DNA from: Synergistaceae bacterium
GTDB lineage: Bacteria; Synergistota; Synergistia; Synergistales; Synergistaceae
Length of the DNA: 15,257 nucleotides
Direction of reading: 5' to 3'
NCBI GenBank assembly: GCA_031264605.1
Contig: JAISDQ010000146.1
Coordinates: 1-15,257, forward strand
Positions 1-7,375 of the stretch are shown one piece after another. The position numbers were made by a program, and so were the translations under genes. Position 1 is the stretch's first letter, and each line of letters opens with the position of its first letter. The notes beneath the pieces were generated by a model, which was not told where the DNA came from, ran no database searches, and saw only the letters and a list, made by a program, of their open reading frames with translations.

Positions 1-111
1 CTCGTCATGCACGGCGGCGCGATCGCGGCCGAAGGCGAACCGAGGGAAATCCTGACCGACGGCGCGCTCTTGAGAAAAAACGGGCTGGATTTGCCTCTCA
101 GATATTCATAG
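1..111 (+). CDS. ABC transporter ATP-binding protein, C-terminal fragment (cobalt/ECF type, CbiO/EcfA-like)
   Basis: The first 36 codons are open and end at TAG 109-111; the start lies outside the window. The tail reads 'HGGAIAAEGEPREILTD' and then 'LLRKNGLDLPL'. This matches the end of the ATPase subunits of cobalt/nickel and energy-coupling-factor transporters, where a 'G.I.A.G.P.EIL.D..LL...GL.LP' pattern follows the H-loop region. The protein would act at the inner face of the membrane and power vitamin or metal uptake. Only the tail is visible, so neither Walker motif can be checked and the substrate cannot be assigned. The 133-bp AT-rich gap to mreB suggests it belongs to a separate upstream transcription unit. 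Confidence 0.68.
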   Translation, partial: LVMHGGAIAAEGEPREILTDGALLRKNGLDLPLRYS

Positions 112-125
112 TCTTTCAAAATACG

Positions 126-158
126 TAGTTGATGTAAAAATGTGGTACTATAAATAAT
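126..158 (+). promoter_or_regulatory. Candidate promoter for the mreB operon
   Basis: This is the only clearly AT-rich stretch before mreB. It holds a good -10-like hexamer, TATAAA at 149-154, and an overlapping TACTAT at 146-151 preceded by TG at 143-144 (extended -10 form). A TTGATG at 129-134 resembles a -35 box, but its spacing to these hexamers is short (11-14 bp), so the exact pair is uncertain. A small hairpin (CGGAAC 194-199 / GTTCCG 204-209) lies in the presumed leader. The mreB ribosome site AGAGGGG is at 231-237. Confidence 0.38.
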
Positions 159-244
159 GCGCGGGGATGTAAAATCTCTGCTGTTACTTTGCGCGGAACC
201 GACGTTCCGTACGCGTTTGCCGGGGCAATGAGAGGGGTTTTTTC

Positions 245-1300
245 ATGTTCAAATTTTTATCCGGTCTTTTCAGCCGGGATATCGGAATAGATCTGGGGAG
301 CACCAACATGGTGGTCTACGCCAAGGGACACGGCATAGTGATAGACGAACCCTCCGTCCTCGCGGTCCGCAAGGCCGGGTTCAAAGGCAAAAAGGACGTC
401 ATAGCCTTCGGCGGCCCAGCGAAAGAAATGATCGGCAAAGTGCCCATAGGCATAGAGACAATCCGGCCCCTGCAACACGGAGTCATCGCCGACTTCGACA
501 TGACCGAACAGATGGTCGGTCATTACATGAACGAGGCTAACCGGGGACGCAGGCTGATGGCCCATCCGAGGGTGGCGATATGCGTGCCCGCCGGGGTCAC
601 CGAGGTCGAAAAACGCGCTGTGGTCGACGCGACGCTCGGCGCGGGAGCGCGCGAGGCCTTCGTCGTGGAGGATCCTCTCGCGGCGGCTTTGGGTACCGGG
701 CTTCCCATAAACGAGCCGAAGGGCAACATGGTGGTCGACCTCGGCGGAGGCACCAGCGAAATAGCCGTGCTCTCACTCGGCGGCATAGTGCTCAGCAACT
801 CGCTGCGCGCGGCTGGCGACGACATCGATGCCGCGATAATATCCATGATGCGGCAGAATTACACCCTTTCCATCGGCGAGAGCACCGCGGAGGAGGTCAA
901 ATGCACGATAGGTTCGGTCATACCGCTCGAAGAGGAAGTAGAGATGGAAGTCAAGGGGCGCGACCTGATGGACGGGCTGCCGAAAGTGGTCAGCGTAACG
1001 TCGACTGAAGTGCGCGACGCCATAGAATCCATAATACTCCGCATCGAGGAAATGCTGCGGTACGCGATCGAACAGACTCCTCCCGAACTCGTCAAAGACA
1101 TAGTCGATCACGGGTTCGTACTCACCGGAGGCACTTCTCAACTGCAAGGGCTCAGCACCCGTTTCTCCGACGCGATAAACGTTCCCGTTCACATGGCGGA
1201 AGCGCCGCTCTACTCCGTGGCGTTCGGGCTGGGGCGTCTGCTGGAGACGGTGGACAGAGGCGAGAAGATAGCCGTTACGGTAGATCATTCGGCCGTATAA
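245..1300 (+). CDS. mreB: Rod shape-determining protein MreB (bacterial actin)
   Basis: This is a 351-residue actin-fold ATPase that forms membrane-bound filaments and directs side-wall synthesis with MreC, MreD, PBP2 and RodA. The family signatures are clear: N-terminal membrane-binding segment 'MFKFLSGLFSRD', phosphate-1 loop 'DIGIDLGSTN' (about residues 12-21), 'IETIRPLQHGVIADF', 'VCVP'-like 'ICVPAGVTEVEKRAV', phosphate-2 loop 'VVDLGGGTSEIAVLS' (about 163-177) and adenosine motif 'LTGGTSQLQGL'. Length is normal for MreB. One oddity is 'VVEDPLAAALG': the residue before Pro, Glu in the usual 'EEP/DEP' motif, is Asp143 here, while the partner Thr170 is kept. The ATG at 245 follows AGAGGGG with a 7-nt spacer. 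It is the first gene of the train; mreC follows after 29 bp. Confidence 0.97.
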   Translation: MFKFLSGLFSRDIGIDLGSTNMVVYAKGHGIVIDEPSVLAVRKAGFKGKKDVIAFGGPAKEMIGKVPIGIETIRPLQHGVIADFDMTEQMVGHYMNEANRGRRLMAHPRVAICVPAGVTEVEKRAVVDATLGAGAREAFVVEDPLAAALGTGLPINEPKGNMVVDLGGGTSEIAVLSLGGIVLSNSLRAAGDDIDAAIISMMRQNYTLSIGESTAEEVKCTIGSVIPLEEEVEMEVKGRDLMDGLPKVVSVTSTEVRDAIESIILRIEEMLRYAIEQTPPELVKDIVDHGFVLTGGTSQLQGLSTRFSDAINVPVHMAEAPLYSVAFGLGRLLETVDRGEKIAVTVDHSAV

Positions 1301-1329
1301 GCCGATTTATTCAGGGGTGGTATGCCCCA

Positions 1330-2115
1330 ATGACTGGCAAACTCAATCCTGTTCTGGTCAATGCTCTCATAGCCGCTTTCTGCGGGCTCATGCTGATGTG
1401 GTTCTCCCACACCTTTCAATATCCCGCGCGAACGGCGGCCGATACAATCAATTCCATGCTGTATTATCCGGAGCTTCCGGCGAGAGAACTCAGGTTCCTC
1501 GTTCAAGCCGCCGACAATTGGATGACCGAACGCAAAAATCTTCAGGAAAGAACGCTCGTACTGGAGCAGGAGAACATAGCGCTCCGGACGGCGCTTCAGC
1601 GTTCGGGCGTGAACCCTCCGCAATCATCTCCCCGTCTTCTCGGCGCCAGCGTCACGCTGAGATATCCCGACGCGTGGTGGAAGGAAATCAGGGTCGACAA
1701 GGGCTCGTCACAGGGCGTGCTGGCCGGGGCGCCCGTCCTGTCGGACGGCTTCATGATAGGCCGGGTATCCCGGATTGGCGAGGATTACGCGTGGATAGAA
1801 CTGGTGACGTCTTCCACATTTCTTCTCGCGGCCGTGGTGGTCGACACTTGGGATCTCGGCGTGATAAACGGCGACGATATCGGCAATATATGGCTGATGT
1901 ACATGCCTCCCGAGGAGGAGTTCAGCGAGGGTATGCTCGTCTCTACCGCCCTCGTTGGCGATTACCTTCCTCCGGGAATACCTTTGGGGCTGATAGTGGG
2001 CCCCGGGGAAACCAGGGACGGGCTCACTCCTTTCAGGGTCGCGTCGGGGGCCAGGCTGGCCCAGCTTTACAACGTGCAGATACTTCTGTCCTCCGGGGAA
2101 GGCGGTTCGTCGTGA
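1330..2115 (+). CDS. mreC: Rod shape-determining protein MreC
   Basis: This is a 261-residue bitopic protein that links cytoplasmic MreB to the periplasmic wall enzymes and activates PBP2. A short cytoplasmic head is followed by one membrane segment (about residues 9-25, 'VNALIAAFCGLMLMWF'). Next comes a coiled-coil stretch (about 50-80, 'ERKNLQERTLVLEQENIAL') and then the beta-domain core with 'IRVDKGSSQGVLAGAPVLSD' and 'GRVSRIGEDYAWIELVT', which is the MreC pattern 'V..G...GV..G.PV....G..GRV'. The ATG at 1330 follows AGGGGTGG (1313-1320) with a 9-nt spacer; a short GGGG/CCCC pair around 1314-1328 could partly hide that site. The TGA stop overlaps the mreD start as GTGA. Sequence conservation is lower than for MreB, as is usual in this family. 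Confidence 0.93.
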   Translation: MTGKLNPVLVNALIAAFCGLMLMWFSHTFQYPARTAADTINSMLYYPELPARELRFLVQAADNWMTERKNLQERTLVLEQENIALRTALQRSGVNPPQSSPRLLGASVTLRYPDAWWKEIRVDKGSSQGVLAGAPVLSDGFMIGRVSRIGEDYAWIELVTSSTFLLAAVVVDTWDLGVINGDDIGNIWLMYMPPEEEFSEGMLVSTALVGDYLPPGIPLGLIVGPGETRDGLTPFRVASGARLAQLYNVQILLSSGEGGSS

Positions 2116-2582
2116 TCTCCCTGGCCGTCGTATGGATGCTGCAAGACCTCGCGCAGGTGCTCTCCATGGGCGTTTTGCTGATACCCGACTTTTTCCTTCT
2201 CACCGCGGCGTACGGCATCGTATCCGGCCCGTTGGGGAAGGAACGCATATCGATTTGGATATGGCTCTCCTTCGCCGGCGGAGTCCTGTGGGACTTCCGC
2301 TGGACGGCGGCGCCGGGATTGAGCGGGCTCGTCAATTCTCTCTCCGTGCTGGCGATATACGCGGTATGGGCCCGGACGCCGGTGACGGGACGCGGCGTCT
2401 GGCTCTTTGCCCTTCTCGCCGGCATGGCGCATCTCACGTCCGGGATGGTGCACTATATTGCGTGGGCGACCACGACTCAGACCGCGATGAGGATGTTCCT
2501 CGCGCAGCAGCTTCTCGGCATTCCCGCGCTCGCCCTGATGTGCGCGGTCTATCTGGTGAGGCTGAGGGGTTCCGATGTATAA
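2112..2582 (+). CDS. mreD: Rod shape-determining protein MreD
   Basis: This is a 156-residue, very hydrophobic protein with about five predicted membrane helices (for example 'LLIPDFFLLTAAYGIV', 'IWIWLSFAGGVLWDF', 'ALALMCAVYLVRL'). That matches MreD in size and topology. MreD is an inner-membrane partner of MreC and PBP2. Assignment rests on topology, size and its position between mreC and mrdA. I chose GTG 2112 as the start because it overlaps the mreC stop by 4 bp (GTGA) and follows a purine-rich site, GGGGAAGG, in the mreC tail. The reading frame stays open upstream through mreC to 1317, but that part is only a shadow of mreC. The end overlaps the mrdA start by 8 bp, so the two are probably translationally coupled. 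Confidence 0.88.
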   Translation: MISLAVVWMLQDLAQVLSMGVLLIPDFFLLTAAYGIVSGPLGKERISIWIWLSFAGGVLWDFRWTAAPGLSGLVNSLSVLAIYAVWARTPVTGRGVWLFALLAGMAHLTSGMVHYIAWATTTQTAMRMFLAQQLLGIPALALMCAVYLVRLRGSDV

Positions 2583-4317
2583 GGCGCTGGATCATTTCGA
2601 CTTCGATCACAGGCTCATGTACGTGCGGAACATCTTCATATTCTCGCTGCTGTTTCTCATCGCCGGGCTGGTGTACTTTCAACTGGTGAAAGCCGACGAG
2701 TACGTGGAACTGGCCTCCCGTAACAGGCTGAGGATGATCCGCCTCCCGTCCCCGCGCGGCAATATATACGACGCCAGCGGAGTGCCGCTCGCGGTGAACG
2801 TTAGGACGTTCGAGATAAGAGCGTATCCGATGGATATCAGAAGAGACGAGGATTATGAAAGCACGGCCGGGCTTTTCGCGCGTCACGGCATACCGATGAC
2901 GTCGGCGGATTTGAAGGAGCGGCTTGAGAAACAATACGTCGCGCCGTACCGGGCGATATCGGTGATCGGCAACCTCACGCTCGCTCAGGTCTCCGACCTC
3001 GTAATGGACGACGAGTTCTCGCGGAGGCTCTTCCCGTCTCCAGTGTGGCGCAGGATATACCCCGCCGAAGCCCTGGCGGCTCACGTGGTGGGCCACGTGG
3101 GCGAGATAACCCAAAAAGAACTCGAAGATCAGCGCGATCTGTACTATCAGGCCGGAGACATCATAGGCAAGAATGGCGTGGAGTCGATGTACGAGGAGCA
3201 GCTTCGCGGGACGGTGGGTGAGCAGGTCGTCGAAGTCGATTCCCGCGGAAGGCGGCTGCGGAACGTGAATTACAACGATCCCCAGAAGGGCGCGGACCTG
3301 CGCCTGACGCTGGACCTCGCGGCACAGAGGGAGGCGCTGCGCCTCATGGAGGGAAAGAAGGGCGTTATCGTCGCGATGGACGTTAACGACGGCTCTGTGA
3401 AAGTTCTCATGTCGGTTCCGACTTTCGACCCGAATCCTCTCACCTGGGGGATATCGGCCAGGGCCTGGTCGGCGCTGAACGACGACCCGGACAAGCCCAT
3501 GATGAACCGCGCGACGGGCGGAGTGTATCCTCCGGGTTCCGTTTTCAAAGTGGTGACGGCGGCGGCCCTTTTGATGGAAAAAACGGTCGACGCGAGGACG
3601 GACGTTTTTTGCCCCGGGTATTTCCGCGTTGGCACTCCGGCCCGGACGTTCCGATGCTGGAGGCGTTCGGGACACGGCAGGGAAACTATCCGCAGCGCGC
3701 TGCGCGATTCGTGCGACGTGTTCTTTTACCAGAACGGAGTGAAACTGGGCATAGACAAACTGATAGAATGGGGACATGATTTCGGGGTGGGAGAGCCGAC
3801 CGGCGTCGACATAACGGGCGAAGTGAGCGGGACCATCGCGGGACGCGACTGGAAGCGGAGGAACCTGAAGGAATCGTGGTATCAGGGCGACACGGTCAAC
3901 TACGCGATCGGGCAGGGGTATCTGCTTATGACCCCGCTGCAGCTCGTCAGAGTGTACGCGGCGTTCGCGAACGGGGGCAAGCTGGTGGTTCCCCGCTTTA
4001 ACAGCGCCAAGAAACCGGAATGGAAAGACGTGAAAGTTTCCAAAGCGAACATGGATATAATCCGGCAGGGAATTCGCGACGCGGCGGCGAACGGAACCGC
4101 CAGAGCGGCCAGCGGTTTCGGGGCCGAGGTCGCCGGGAAGACGGGCACGGCCCAGAATTCTCACGGGGAAGACCACGCGTGGTTTGTGGGGTACGCTCCG
4201 GCCGCCAATCCCAAGTACGTCGTAGCGGCGCTGGTCGAGGGCGGCGGCTCCGGCGGCTCGGTAGCGGGGCCGCTGGTGGGCCGGATGCTCTCGTATCTTC
4301 TGGAACACGATAAATGA
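2575..4317 (+). CDS. mrdA: Penicillin-binding protein 2 (elongasome DD-transpeptidase)
   Basis: This is a 580-residue class B PBP that cross-links new peptidoglycan during elongation, paired with the glycosyltransferase RodA. Domains in order: a short cytoplasmic tail, one membrane anchor (about residues 20-37, 'IFIFSLLFLIAGLVYFQLV'), the dimerisation/pedestal domain starting 'RLPSPRGNIYDASGVPLAVN', then the transpeptidase domain. The catalytic motifs are all present: SxxK at Ser322-Lys325 (in 'PPGSVFK'), the second motif S-C-D at 379-381, and KTG at 522-524 ('GKTGTAQ'). Length is normal for PBP2. The ATG at 2575 lies inside the end of mreD and follows GAGGGG with a 5-nt spacer. The TGA stop (4315-4317) is close to the minC start. 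The division paralogue FtsI is less likely, given the mre neighbours. Confidence 0.95.
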   Translation: MYKALDHFDFDHRLMYVRNIFIFSLLFLIAGLVYFQLVKADEYVELASRNRLRMIRLPSPRGNIYDASGVPLAVNVRTFEIRAYPMDIRRDEDYESTAGLFARHGIPMTSADLKERLEKQYVAPYRAISVIGNLTLAQVSDLVMDDEFSRRLFPSPVWRRIYPAEALAAHVVGHVGEITQKELEDQRDLYYQAGDIIGKNGVESMYEEQLRGTVGEQVVEVDSRGRRLRNVNYNDPQKGADLRLTLDLAAQREALRLMEGKKGVIVAMDVNDGSVKVLMSVPTFDPNPLTWGISARAWSALNDDPDKPMMNRATGGVYPPGSVFKVVTAAALLMEKTVDARTDVFCPGYFRVGTPARTFRCWRRSGHGRETIRSALRDSCDVFFYQNGVKLGIDKLIEWGHDFGVGEPTGVDITGEVSGTIAGRDWKRRNLKESWYQGDTVNYAIGQGYLLMTPLQLVRVYAAFANGGKLVVPRFNSAKKPEWKDVKVSKANMDIIRQGIRDAAANGTARAASGFGAEVAGKTGTAQNSHGEDHAWFVGYAPAANPKYVVAALVEGGGSGGSVAGPLVGRMLSYLLEHDK

Positions 4318-4327
4318 GGTGGTAACG

Positions 4328-5026
4328 GTGATAAAGCTGAAGGGCATGACGGGCTCGATAGTGAGATGCGTGATTCCGGAGGATCTGCCATCGGCGGATT
4401 TCAACTCCGAGTTCGGCAAAGTGATGGAAACCGGCGGGTCGATTCTCAACGGCGCGCGGATAGTTCTCGATTTCGGCGCTCGCGCCATATCCGAGGCGAC
4501 CGTCACGGCGTTGCTCTCGGGGTTCGTCTGGCCATCCGGGGCTTCGGTGGCGGCCTGGATCACCTATGACGCCGTCTCGCAGGAACTTCTGAAGCGCGCC
4601 GGGCTGCGCACGTCGGAACCCGCCCCGTCGGAGGGAGGCCCATGCGGCGCGCTCGTGCTCCACCGGTCCCTTCGCTCGGGGCAGCGCGTCGAACACCGCG
4701 GCGACGTCATAATTACTGGTCACGTCAACGACGGCGCGGAAGTCCTGGCGTCGGGAAACATCACCGTCCTCGGGCGTCTCAACGGGCTCTTGCACGCCGG
4801 ATGCGAGGGCGGGGGCGAAGGCGAAGACCCGGATACGGTGGTGGTGTCGAGATGTATGGAAGCCCTGCAAGTCCGGATAGGCAGTAAAATAGGTTCGCTG
4901 GGGCGCGACGCGGAATGGTGGGGCAAACGCGTCGTGGCGAGCGTCAAGGACGGAGCCGTGCTGATAGAGTACTGGCCTTTCGTGAAAGGCGAAAATGCCG
5001 GCGGAGTAAAAGAGGAAACAGCTTGA
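4328..5026 (+). CDS. minC: Septum site-determining protein MinC
   Basis: This inhibitor of FtsZ assembly is recruited to the membrane by MinD and blocks septa away from mid-cell. The protein is 232 residues from this start. Residues 1 to about 95 look like the divergent MinC N-domain ('VLDFGARAISEATVTALL'). The C-terminal beta-helix domain is unmistakable: 'LRSGQRVEHRGDVIITGHV' (RSGQ at 116-119) followed by 'GAEVLASGNITVLGRLNGLL' and 'HAG', which carry the MinD-binding face. An upstream in-frame GTG at 4319 would overlap the ribosome site GAGGTGG (4316-4322), so GTG 4328, with a 5-nt spacer, is preferred. It starts 10 bp after mrdA. After its TGA an 82-bp gap with a strong hairpin precedes minD. 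Confidence 0.92.
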   Translation: MIKLKGMTGSIVRCVIPEDLPSADFNSEFGKVMETGGSILNGARIVLDFGARAISEATVTALLSGFVWPSGASVAAWITYDAVSQELLKRAGLRTSEPAPSEGGPCGALVLHRSLRSGQRVEHRGDVIITGHVNDGAEVLASGNITVLGRLNGLLHAGCEGGGEGEDPDTVVVSRCMEALQVRIGSKIGSLGRDAEWWGKRVVASVKDGAVLIEYWPFVKGENAGGVKEETA

Positions 5027-5038
5027 CAGGATTTCCGA

Positions 5039-5081
5039 GAAACCGCCGGACGGACATCCAAACGGTTCCGGCGCAGGTTTC
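5039..5081 (+). promoter_or_regulatory. Hairpin with trailing T-run between minC and minD (possible attenuator)
   Basis: A 12-bp stem can form. GAAACC (5039-5044) pairs with GGTTTC (5076-5081), and GCCGGA (5045-5050) pairs with TCCGGC (5067-5072). There is a 3-nt bulge (5073-5075) and a 16-nt loop. A run of five T (5086-5090) starts 4 nt after the stem, and the strong minD site GAGGAGGAG follows at 5091-5099. The shape resembles a weak intrinsic terminator or attenuator that could lower minD transcript relative to minC, or an RNA-processing site. The bulge, the large loop and the offset T-run make full termination doubtful. Confidence 0.42.
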
Positions 5082-5109
5082 CTGATTTTTGAGGAGGAGT
5101 GGTAGGTAG

Positions 5110-5913
5110 ATGACGCCGCGAGTTATAGTAGTGACCTCCGGCAAGGGAGGAGTCGGCAAGACCACGGCGACGGCCAACATAGCCGCGGCTCTTGCGTTGC
5201 TGGGCAACAAGGTGGTTGCGGTTGACGGGGACGTGGGCCTTCGGAACCTCGACGTGATAATGGGGCTCGAAAACCGCATAGTTTACACGCTGGTGGACGC
5301 GATCGAGGGAAACTGCCGGCTGAACCAGACTCTCATCAAGGACAAGCGGGTCGATAACCTTTTCATGATACCGACGGCCCAGAGCAAGACCAAGGACGCC
5401 GTGACGTCCGATCAGATGGTGAGCGTGTGTTCGGAACTCAGGAAGGATTTCGACTTCGTGCTGATCGACAGCCCGGCGGGGATAGAGTCCGGCTTCAGAA
5501 ACGCGTCGGCCGGAGCCGACGAGGCGCTGGTGATAACGACTCCGGAAGTGTCCGCCGTGCGCGACGCGGACAGGATAATAGGGCTTCTTGAGTCCATGGA
5601 AAAATCCCCTATATTCCTGATAGTGAACAGGATACGCCCGCAGATGGTGAAAAAGGGCGATATGCTTGGAGTTTCGGACGTGCTGGATATACTGCAGATA
5701 GGGCTCATAGGCATGGTCCCGGATGACGAGAACGTCGTCAAGAGCGCGAACGAGGGCAAGCCTTTGACGCTGGGCGACGGGGCGCAGGCGGCTGTCGCGT
5801 TCAAAAATATCGCCGCCCGCATTACCGGCAAGGATATTCCGTTCATGAACCTCGAAGTTCCCAAAAAGGGCTTTTTCGCGCGAATCAAGGACGCCTTCGG
5901 CGGAGGGAGGTAA
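5110..5913 (+). CDS. minD: Septum site-determining ATPase MinD
   Basis: This is a 267-residue ParA/MinD-family ATPase that binds the membrane as an ATP dimer, recruits MinC, and is released by MinE. The deviant Walker A motif 'GKGGVGKTT' carries the signature Lys12 and the catalytic-loop Lys17. Walker A' is 'VDGDVGLRNLD' (Asp39, Asp41), and Walker B-like 'FDFVLIDSPAGIE' follows. The last residues, 'KKGFFARIKDAFGGGR', form the amphipathic membrane-targeting helix. Length and motifs are typical. The ATG at 5110 follows a strong GAGGAGGAG with an 11-nt spacer, plus a nearer AGGT. It lies 83 bp after minC behind a hairpin, and minE follows after 5 bp. Confidence 0.97.
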   Translation: MTPRVIVVTSGKGGVGKTTATANIAAALALLGNKVVAVDGDVGLRNLDVIMGLENRIVYTLVDAIEGNCRLNQTLIKDKRVDNLFMIPTAQSKTKDAVTSDQMVSVCSELRKDFDFVLIDSPAGIESGFRNASAGADEALVITTPEVSAVRDADRIIGLLESMEKSPIFLIVNRIRPQMVKKGDMLGVSDVLDILQIGLIGMVPDDENVVKSANEGKPLTLGDGAQAAVAFKNIAARITGKDIPFMNLEVPKKGFFARIKDAFGGGR

Positions 5914-5918
5914 GAGTG

Positions 5919-6242
5919 ATGAGCATCAAGTCGATAATTTCAGGTATTTTCGGATCGAGCGGAACGCATTCGAAGGATGTTCCCTCGGGGCAGACGGCGA
6001 AGGATCGGCTCGCATTCATCCTGGTACATGACAGAATCGATATAGGCCCCGGCAAGATGGATCAGATGAGACTGGACATAATAGAAGTCCTCAAAAAATA
6101 CTTTGAAATCAACGAGAGCCAGATAGAACTGAAACTCGAGAATGAAGAGGGTTCGACGGCGCTTCTGGCGACCATACCCATCAACTCGGTTTTGGGCAGA
6201 AGCGGCAAAACGGCGCGTCGGGGATGCTCCTCCCGGAATTAG
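5919..6242 (+). CDS. minE: Cell division topological specificity factor MinE
   Basis: This is a 107-residue regulator that stimulates the MinD ATPase and drives pole-to-pole Min oscillation. The N-terminus 'MSIKSIISGIFGSS' is an amphipathic membrane-contact helix. The anti-MinCD segment 'AKDRLAFILVHDRIDIGP' and then 'LDIIEVLKKYFEINESQIEL' match the family closely. The ATG at 5919 sits 8 nt after the strong site GGAGGGAGG (5902-5910); a GTG one codon upstream (5916) is a weaker alternative. The Arg-rich C-terminal tail 'GKTARRGCSSRN' is encoded in part by the 19 bp that also encode the rodA start. The presence of MinE, rather than a DivIVA-only system, fits a diderm rod. Confidence 0.95.
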   Translation: MSIKSIISGIFGSSGTHSKDVPSGQTAKDRLAFILVHDRIDIGPGKMDQMRLDIIEVLKKYFEINESQIELKLENEEGSTALLATIPINSVLGRSGKTARRGCSSRN

Positions 6243-7348
6243 GTTACAGTTGGGGCGAAATCCGCGCCGGCCTCGACAGGGTGATGGTCGCCCTGGTGTG
6301 CGCGCTTTTCGCGCTGGGGATCATATCGATTTACAGCGCCGGCAAGGGCGTGCGTTCCTCCACGGTCGTGTTCGTCGTTAGACAGTTGGTTTGGGGCGGC
6401 GTCAGCGCGGCGGTTTACGTCGTCATCCTGCGCGTGGGCTACCGCAATTTCGTCAGATTGAGTTTCTGGCTGTACGCGGCTACGTTTTTGTGCCTCATAA
6501 TCCTCGACGTCAGAGGAATAGCGTCCAAGGGAGCCGTGAGGTGGTTTCAGTTCGGAAACATCAACTTTCAACCCTCCGAATTGGGCAAAGTGTCGCTCAT
6601 TCTTTTCATGTCGCGCTTCTGCTCGCGGAGGCCTCCGGAGAACGTGAAAAATCTGGCCGCCGCGCTCGCGATATGCGGGGCCAGCGTGTTCATGATACTG
6701 CTCCAGCCTGACCTGGGGAGCGCGCTCGTATATATCGCGATAATCTTCGCGATTCTCGCCGTCGCGGGCACGCCCGTAAAATACTTGGCCTGGCTCGCGC
6801 TCGTCGGGCTGTGCGCACTGCCGGTCTTATGGAAGGGCATGAGGGCGTATCAGAGACTGCGGCTCATCGTCTTTCTCGATCCCTATATCGACCCTCAGGG
6901 CGCCGGATACAACGTCATTCAGTCCCGAATAGCGGTTGGTTCGGGAGGATTGTGGGGAAAGGGATTCCTCCAGGGCACGCAGGGCAGGCTTCACTTTCTG
7001 CCCGCGCCTCATACCGACTTCATCTTCAGCGTGTTCGCCGAGGAATTCGGTTTCATCGGCGGCATTATCGTTATCACCCTGTTCGCGTGCCTCTTCTGGC
7101 GGATACTGCGCGGAGCGTTCCGCACCAAGGACACCAGGGCTAAACTGTTGTGTATCGGCGTGGTTGCGTGGCTTTGGTTTCAGTTGATGGAGAGCATAGC
7201 CATGAGCATGGGCCTCGCCCCGATAACGGGCCTTCCGATGCCGCTTTTCAGCTACGGGGGCAGTTCGCTGCTGATGGTCGTGATAGCGCTGGCGTTGGCG
7301 CAGAGCGTGGCTATTTCTCCCGTAAGGGAAAATTTCGCTCACATTTGA
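6224..7348 (+). CDS. rodA: Peptidoglycan glycosyltransferase RodA (SEDS family)
   Basis: This is a 374-residue polytopic membrane protein (about ten hydrophobic helices) that polymerises lipid II into glycan strands, partnered with PBP2 encoded upstream. SEDS motifs are clear: 'FQPSELGKVSLI', 'LLQPDLGSALVY', 'YQRLRLIVFLDPYIDPQGAG', 'QSRIAVGSGGLWGKGF' and 'LHFLPAPHTDFIFSVFAEEF'. Asp265 in 'HTDF' sits at the position of the essential RodA aspartate. The C-terminal 'PLFSYGGSSLL' is the SEDS signature. The start at ATG 6224 lies 19 bp inside minE and has no good ribosome site (only GGGG directly before it), so translation is probably coupled to minE; ATG 6283 is a shorter alternative. FtsW is less likely because of the elongasome neighbours. 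Confidence 0.92.
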   Translation: MLLPELGYSWGEIRAGLDRVMVALVCALFALGIISIYSAGKGVRSSTVVFVVRQLVWGGVSAAVYVVILRVGYRNFVRLSFWLYAATFLCLIILDVRGIASKGAVRWFQFGNINFQPSELGKVSLILFMSRFCSRRPPENVKNLAAALAICGASVFMILLQPDLGSALVYIAIIFAILAVAGTPVKYLAWLALVGLCALPVLWKGMRAYQRLRLIVFLDPYIDPQGAGYNVIQSRIAVGSGGLWGKGFLQGTQGRLHFLPAPHTDFIFSVFAEEFGFIGGIIVITLFACLFWRILRGAFRTKDTRAKLLCIGVVAWLWFQLMESIAMSMGLAPITGLPMPLFSYGGSSLLMVVIALALAQSVAISPVRENFAHI

Positions 7349-7375
7349 TATGCGGGCATGGGAGTTTTTGAATAG

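Noticed and set aside
1317..2582. A single 421-codon + strand frame covering mreC and mreD
   Set aside because: Only the part from 2112 is real (MreD); the upstream part is out of frame with mreC and has no conserved sequence.
2434..4563. Long open frame on the minus strand (about 709 codons) opposite mrdA and minC
   Set aside because: It is antisense to clearly conserved PBP2 and MinC. Its product is His/Arg/Pro-rich with no recognisable domain, as expected for a shadow in GC-rich DNA.
5023..5028. Perfect TTGACA -35 box at the end of minC
   Set aside because: No -10-like hexamer is found 16-18 bp downstream, where the sequence is GC-rich stem.
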